DNA of 10,000 nucleotides from Glandiceps talaboti (lineage: Eukaryota; Hemichordata; Enteropneusta; Spengelidae), in NCBI RefSeq assembly GCF_964340395.1, contig NC_135565.1:4691642-4701641 (forward strand), in the 5' to 3' direction. Below the pieces are notes generated by a model, which searched no databases, had not been told where the DNA came from, and saw only the letters and a program-made list of their open reading frames with translations. This document shows positions 8,296 to 10,000 of the stretch, in pieces (within the stretch, counting starts at the first letter, position 1; the number at the start of each line of letters is the position of its first letter). Position numbers and translations under genes: made by a program.

Positions 8296-9667
8296 ATATA
8301 CATACATACATACATACATACATACATACATACATACATACATACATACAAACACAAAAAAAACATTCATCCATCCATCCATCCACCCACTCACCCACCC
8401 AACCACTCATCCATCCATCCTGCCATCCATCCATCCTGCCATCCACCCACTCATCCATCCATCCATCAAAACATATTATGAATGTGACCACAAACCGTTA
8501 ACCTTTTTCTTGGCATTTAGATTCATCCAGACACAATTAAATTCTATAGTATCTTGATGTATCGTGATCAATACATTGCGAAGTGATCGATAACATGGAA
8601 ACCATATCATAAAAGCAAGATTACTTCATTAGTGCTGCTTGTACAATGTTTGATAGATACTTGCCTGTTTCCAAGTGTCCCTCTATATGTTTAGACCAGA
8701 ATATGTTACCCTCAAGTACATCAGCGCCGTCATTTCTTGGAAACGTGTACATGTTTGTCGGCGAATCTTTTATCGAATATCGCCCTCTATTGTCACTTTT
8801 CACATTTGAATTGGCCAAGCCCGATTTAAATGTCTGTTGTGGCTCCCTCGATGATGTTTGTGAAAAAATTAGAGATTTATTTGACTTGAGGGTAAAATTC
8901 AAGTCTCCCCTATATATTTCATAATAATGATAACCATTATTCCTAGTTTCAATTCCCCGGCGAAAATTAGGACTATTCCTTCTACGGCCTCTCTTCACGG
9001 TAGACATGACTTTCTTCTTCTTCGTCAACAAATTTTCTTGTTTAGTATGACCCGATAAAACGTCTTTGACTCGTACATTTGGCTTGGCGATTTGAAGGAA
9101 CTGTCGATTTTGATTTGCACCAGTTTCATATTTCCCTTTATCAACGTTCGCCGAGTCTGCCAAAGCATTCAACGAATCGTCCATTTCCGAAATTTTGGGG
9201 AGAATATTTTCCTTAACTCTTTTAAATGTAGTTTGTTTTAAAACATCAGATAATCCATTTAACAAGGTTTTATTTGAATGTTGAAAATTGTGTGATTTGG
9301 AGGACTGATGAATTCCTTTGGTGGCCAGAAATCGACCAATTGCTTCTGCTTTAGACATTGTAGCAGTTGGCGTCAGTTGTACGCTCCTCACAGAGTTTTT
9401 ACTTATATTTTTGGCTATTTTTATGTACAGCATTTCTTCTTTCCTATTTCCAAGCCTCAACATTCCTTCTGTAAGCTTCTCTAGGATTTCTTGAGAGGGT
9501 GGTTTCTTAACCTGTTTCGCTCGTCGAAAATATTCATCCCATTCCGGGGAATCGTACGTGACACTAACATTGTTGGCGGTGAAAAAAAGATAGAAACTAC
9601 AAAGCAGAGTTATGAGGGCGCATGTCCTGATGAAAAGGCAGAAAGATTGTCGTCGCCTTCTCCTCAT
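5108..9667 (-). CDS. fjx1: Four-jointed box kinase (FJX1/Four-jointed family), five coding exons
   Basis: Joined coding exons 9667-8665, 8111-7935, 7555-7375, 6505-6356 and 5537-5108 give 646 residues, with intron phases 1, 1, 2 and 2. Seen: a type II signal anchor (about 10-30), a basic luminal stem, then a kinase domain. Stretches matching FJX1 as I remember it include IFWS (322-325), CGR (364-366), QGE (393-395), SFYLARLL, an [15 protein letters not shown]-like segment, [17 protein letters not shown] (500-504), WLIDNESGF with DNE at 541-543, and Cys577 and Cys641. Known for the family: Four-jointed is a Golgi kinase that phosphorylates Ser/Thr in cadherin repeats of Fat and Dachsous, tuning planar polarity and Hippo signalling; the DNE motif is needed for activity. 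Inferred: D503 is the catalytic Asp and D541 binds metal. It is longer than human FJX1 (about 437 aa) and Drosophila Fj (about 583 aa), mostly through the stem. Family assignment is very strong; exon joins are strong but lack transcript evidence. Confidence 0.95.
5678..5816. mobile_element. MITE-like element with 25-base inverted ends
   Basis: Ends 5678-5702 and 5792-5816 are inverted copies, 22 of 25 matching by eye, sharing CAGTTTCACGTC. Inside is a second small hairpin, CATGTG facing CACATG (about 5728-5747). No ORF. A target-site duplication is not evident, so it may be a decayed DNA-transposon derivative or a chance foldback. Confidence 0.45.
6026..6296 (+). repeat. Nested palindromic tetranucleotide array (AATC, CAGT, GGTC, AACC)
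   Basis: Left half is AATC/CAGT then GATT and GGTC units; right half is AACC, GACC and AATC units. The halves pair: 13 bases at 6106-6118 are the exact reverse complement of 6284-6296, and 13 bases of the GGTC run (6163-6179) are the exact complement of 6222-6234. It could form a long imperfect hairpin. Confidence 0.93.
6356..6505 (-). CDS. fjx1: fjx1 fourth coding exon: catalytic segment
   Basis: 150 bases, encoding the end of R454 through D503 and two bases of R504. It holds [20 protein letters not shown] and GNYD, which match the FJX1 segment ending DLILFDYLTANFDR. D503 is the likely catalytic Asp by analogy to the Fam20 kinases. The acceptor is TTTATTTATTTAG|A and the donor ACAG|GTATGTG. 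Skipping this exon would keep the frame (150 is a multiple of 3, phase 2 to phase 2) but remove the catalytic segment, so a skipped form should be inactive. Confidence 0.94.
6632..6850 (+). mobile_element. tRNA-derived SINE
   Basis: TGGCCGAGTTGTTAA (6640-6654) matches a tRNA A box, and GTGCTCGAGCCC (6685-6696) a B box, about 30 bases apart. The sequence between (CCACTTGCCTCTCGCCACCA) is typical of Leu/Ser-like SINE heads in invertebrates. Downstream, AGGTTTCCCTGGGCACTCTG (6783-6802) resembles the conserved central module of several metazoan SINEs. The 3' end and target-site duplication are not clear; it is probably an old, diverged copy. Confidence 0.65.
7106..7158 (-). other. 18-bp intronic hairpin
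   Basis: 7106-7123 pairs with 7141-7158 around a 17-base loop. On the minus-strand RNA both non-Watson-Crick positions become G-U pairs, so the stem is unbroken only in the gene's own transcript. Too short for a typical miRNA precursor. Confidence 0.6.
7155..7194. repeat. 20-base tandem duplication
   Basis: Two adjacent 20-base units (7155-7174 and 7175-7194), CATATAATAACCC then TTTGTAC or TCTGTAC, differ at one position. Confidence 0.9.
7375..7555 (-). CDS. fjx1: fjx1 third coding exon: kinase domain, QGE helix region
   Basis: Completes codon 394 and encodes residues 395-453 plus two bases of codon 454. Starts with the Glu of the QGE motif, followed by [10 protein letters not shown], and ends with [13 protein letters not shown]. 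Both ends match FJX1 closely (GEALSYYLARLL and SVVSLTRWLPNL). The acceptor is TACTTAG|GTGAA and the donor GAGAG|GTACGC. N419-S-T is a possible glycosylation site. The long open frame around it (7227-7595) runs into intron on both sides, so its own ATG at 7595 is not a real start. Confidence 0.94.
7556..7934 (-). other. fjx1 intron, 379 bases, GT-AG phase 1
   Basis: Donor CAAG|GTAAATG, acceptor CTTAG|GT. The interior is AT-rich unique sequence with a short AAAC run (about 7798-7812 on the plus strand). No ORF or RNA gene seen. Confidence 0.9.
7935..8111 (-). CDS. fjx1: fjx1 second coding exon: N-lobe of kinase domain
   Basis: Encodes the end of codon 335 through residue 393, plus one base of codon 394. 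It reads LRDEDVITW, then a segment with [21 protein letters not shown], ending in LVQ. The paired cysteines (364 and 381), the DGG turn and the A-R-Y segment line up with CGRSSN...DGTRACVRY in FJX1. The acceptor is AATAG|GC and the donor is CAAG|GTAAATG. Too short in open frame to stand out as a simple ORF, it was recovered by translating between splice sites. N346-K-T is a possible glycosylation sequon. Confidence 0.93.
8112..8664 (-). other. fjx1 intron (GC-AG), 553 bases, with CA/CATA/CATC microsatellite
   Basis: The donor reads CAG|GCAAGTAT and the acceptor AATATTAATAG|GC. Using GC joins G335 in phase 1 and gives an ungapped match to FJX1 ([13 protein letters not shown] against VPPG-FSEAQAAAW). 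The nearby GT, two bases downstream, would shift the frame to a stop within a few codons. The acceptor lacks a pyrimidine tract. A 226-base microsatellite occupies the middle. Confidence 0.85.
8241..8466 (+). repeat. Compound microsatellite (CA)n, (CATA)n, (CATC)n
   Basis: CA run 8241-8290, CATA 8301-8350, then CATC/CACC with TGC interruptions to 8466. In the fjx1 pre-mRNA it reads GGAU, UAUG and UG repeats, with the UG run about 130 bases before the acceptor. Confidence 0.97.
8665..9667 (-). CDS. fjx1: fjx1 first coding exon: anchor, stem and start of kinase domain
   Basis: Encodes residues 1-334 and the first base of codon 335. The ATG at 9667 is chosen because an in-frame TGA lies three codons upstream (9676-9674) and the context has G at -3. 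MRRRRR is followed by a hydrophobic run (about 10-30), typical of a Golgi type II protein. Residues 37-315 are polar and basic, with sequons such as N33-V-S and an RGRRR tract at 226-230 that could be a convertase site; this stem does not resemble a known domain. The kinase domain begins near 319 with [17 protein letters not shown]. The frame stays open for 13 codons into the intron, to a stop at 8621. The exon ends CAG|GCAAGT, a GC donor. Confidence 0.93.
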
Positions 9668-9720
9668 TTCATTTCATTGAATTGTATTCCATTTATCGTC
9701 CATGCCAACACATTCTCCAT
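9664..9720 (-). promoter_or_regulatory. Upstream ORF overlapping the fjx1 start (ATGA)
   Basis: An 18-codon reading frame ([18 protein letters not shown]) starts at 9720 and its TGA overlaps the main ATG as ATGA. Its start has C at -3 and G at +4, so leaky scanning is plausible. Such an overlap can permit reinitiation at the main start. There is no evidence that the peptide itself matters. Confidence 0.45.
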
Positions 9721-9731
9721 GGGAATCGACC
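9668..9731 (-). other. fjx1: fjx1 5' UTR, start of second exon
   Basis: A pyrimidine-rich tract (TTTTACTTTCTTCTTTTG) followed by TTATCAG|G is a strong 3' splice site ending at 9732, so transcripts probably enter here from a non-coding first exon outside the window. The 64-base leader segment that follows contains six ATGs before the main start (9720, 9713, 9703, 9692, 9677, 9672). The splice site is inferred from sequence only. Confidence 0.65.
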
Positions 9732-9783
9732 CTGATAACAAAAGAAGAAAGTAAAACACAGTTAATATAAAATAATCATTTAT

Positions 9784-9785
<2 letters not shown>

Positions 9786-9820
<35 letters not shown>

Positions 9821-9926
9821 TGTGTATGTATGTATGTATGTATGTATGTATGTATGTATGTATGTACATTTGTATGTATGTATGTATGTATGTATGTATG
9901 TATGTATGTATGTATGTATGTATGTA

Positions 9927-9957
<31 letters not shown>

Positions 9958-10000
9958 ATGTATGTATGTATGTATGTATGTATGTATGTATGTATGTATG
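9786..10000 (+). repeat. (GT)n then (GTAT)n microsatellite, continues past window
   Basis: GT run to about 9818, then GTAT units with GTAC and GTGT interruptions to the window edge. It lies in the predicted 5' UTR intron of fjx1; in the pre-mRNA it reads as UACA then CA repeats, about 55 bases upstream of the acceptor at 9732. Confidence 0.97.

Noticed and set aside
8172-8501. Frames with His-Thr or Cys-Val repeats on both strands
   Set aside because: CA/CATA/CATC microsatellite in an intron.
8646-8924. 92-codon plus-strand frame, and another at 9491-9754
   Set aside because: Both are antisense shadows of the first coding exon of fjx1.

Overview
This window is nuclear DNA from an animal, most likely an invertebrate. 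It is AT-rich, has spliceosomal introns, and simple-sequence repeats make up roughly a fifth of it. I see nothing bacterial. The lineage cannot be fixed from this sequence; a marine invertebrate such as a lophotrochozoan fits the repeat style and the tRNA-derived SINE, but that is a guess.

The one gene I can support is on the minus strand, from about 9731 down to 5108: a four-jointed/FJX1-family Golgi kinase. I rebuilt it by joining five coding exons (9667-8665, 8111-7935, 7555-7375, 6505-6356, 5537-5108). Every junction keeps the reading frame and the joined protein is 646 residues. It has a basic cytosolic N-terminus, one signal-anchor helix, a long basic luminal stem (about 37-315) and a C-terminal Fam20-like kinase domain (about 319-646) with an FDY..GNYDR catalytic segment and a DNE metal-binding motif. 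A strong 3' splice site at 9732 suggests a further non-coding 5' exon beyond the window. The last coding intron has paired inverted repeats, the one before it has a SINE and a hairpin, and the first coding intron has a GC donor instead of GT.

Layout: 1-4270 is intergenic sequence with compound microsatellites (GA/GACA at 416-718, GTAC/GTAT/GTGC at 1131-1375, GA/GACA/TG at 2591-3323, CAA at 3937-3996) and no gene I can support. 4279-4445 is a CRE/ETS-rich inverted repeat followed by donor-like sites, possibly a promoter. About 4766-5107 is the probable 3' UTR of the kinase gene, with a G-rich tract on the opposite strand. 5108-9731 is the gene. 9732-10000 is the 3' end of its 5' UTR intron, mostly GT and GTAT repeats.

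No clearly new biological system is visible. The points most worth checking are the GC-AG intron with a weak acceptor and UG repeats, the leader with six upstream ATGs, the promoter-like inverted repeat, and the several foldback elements in the introns.
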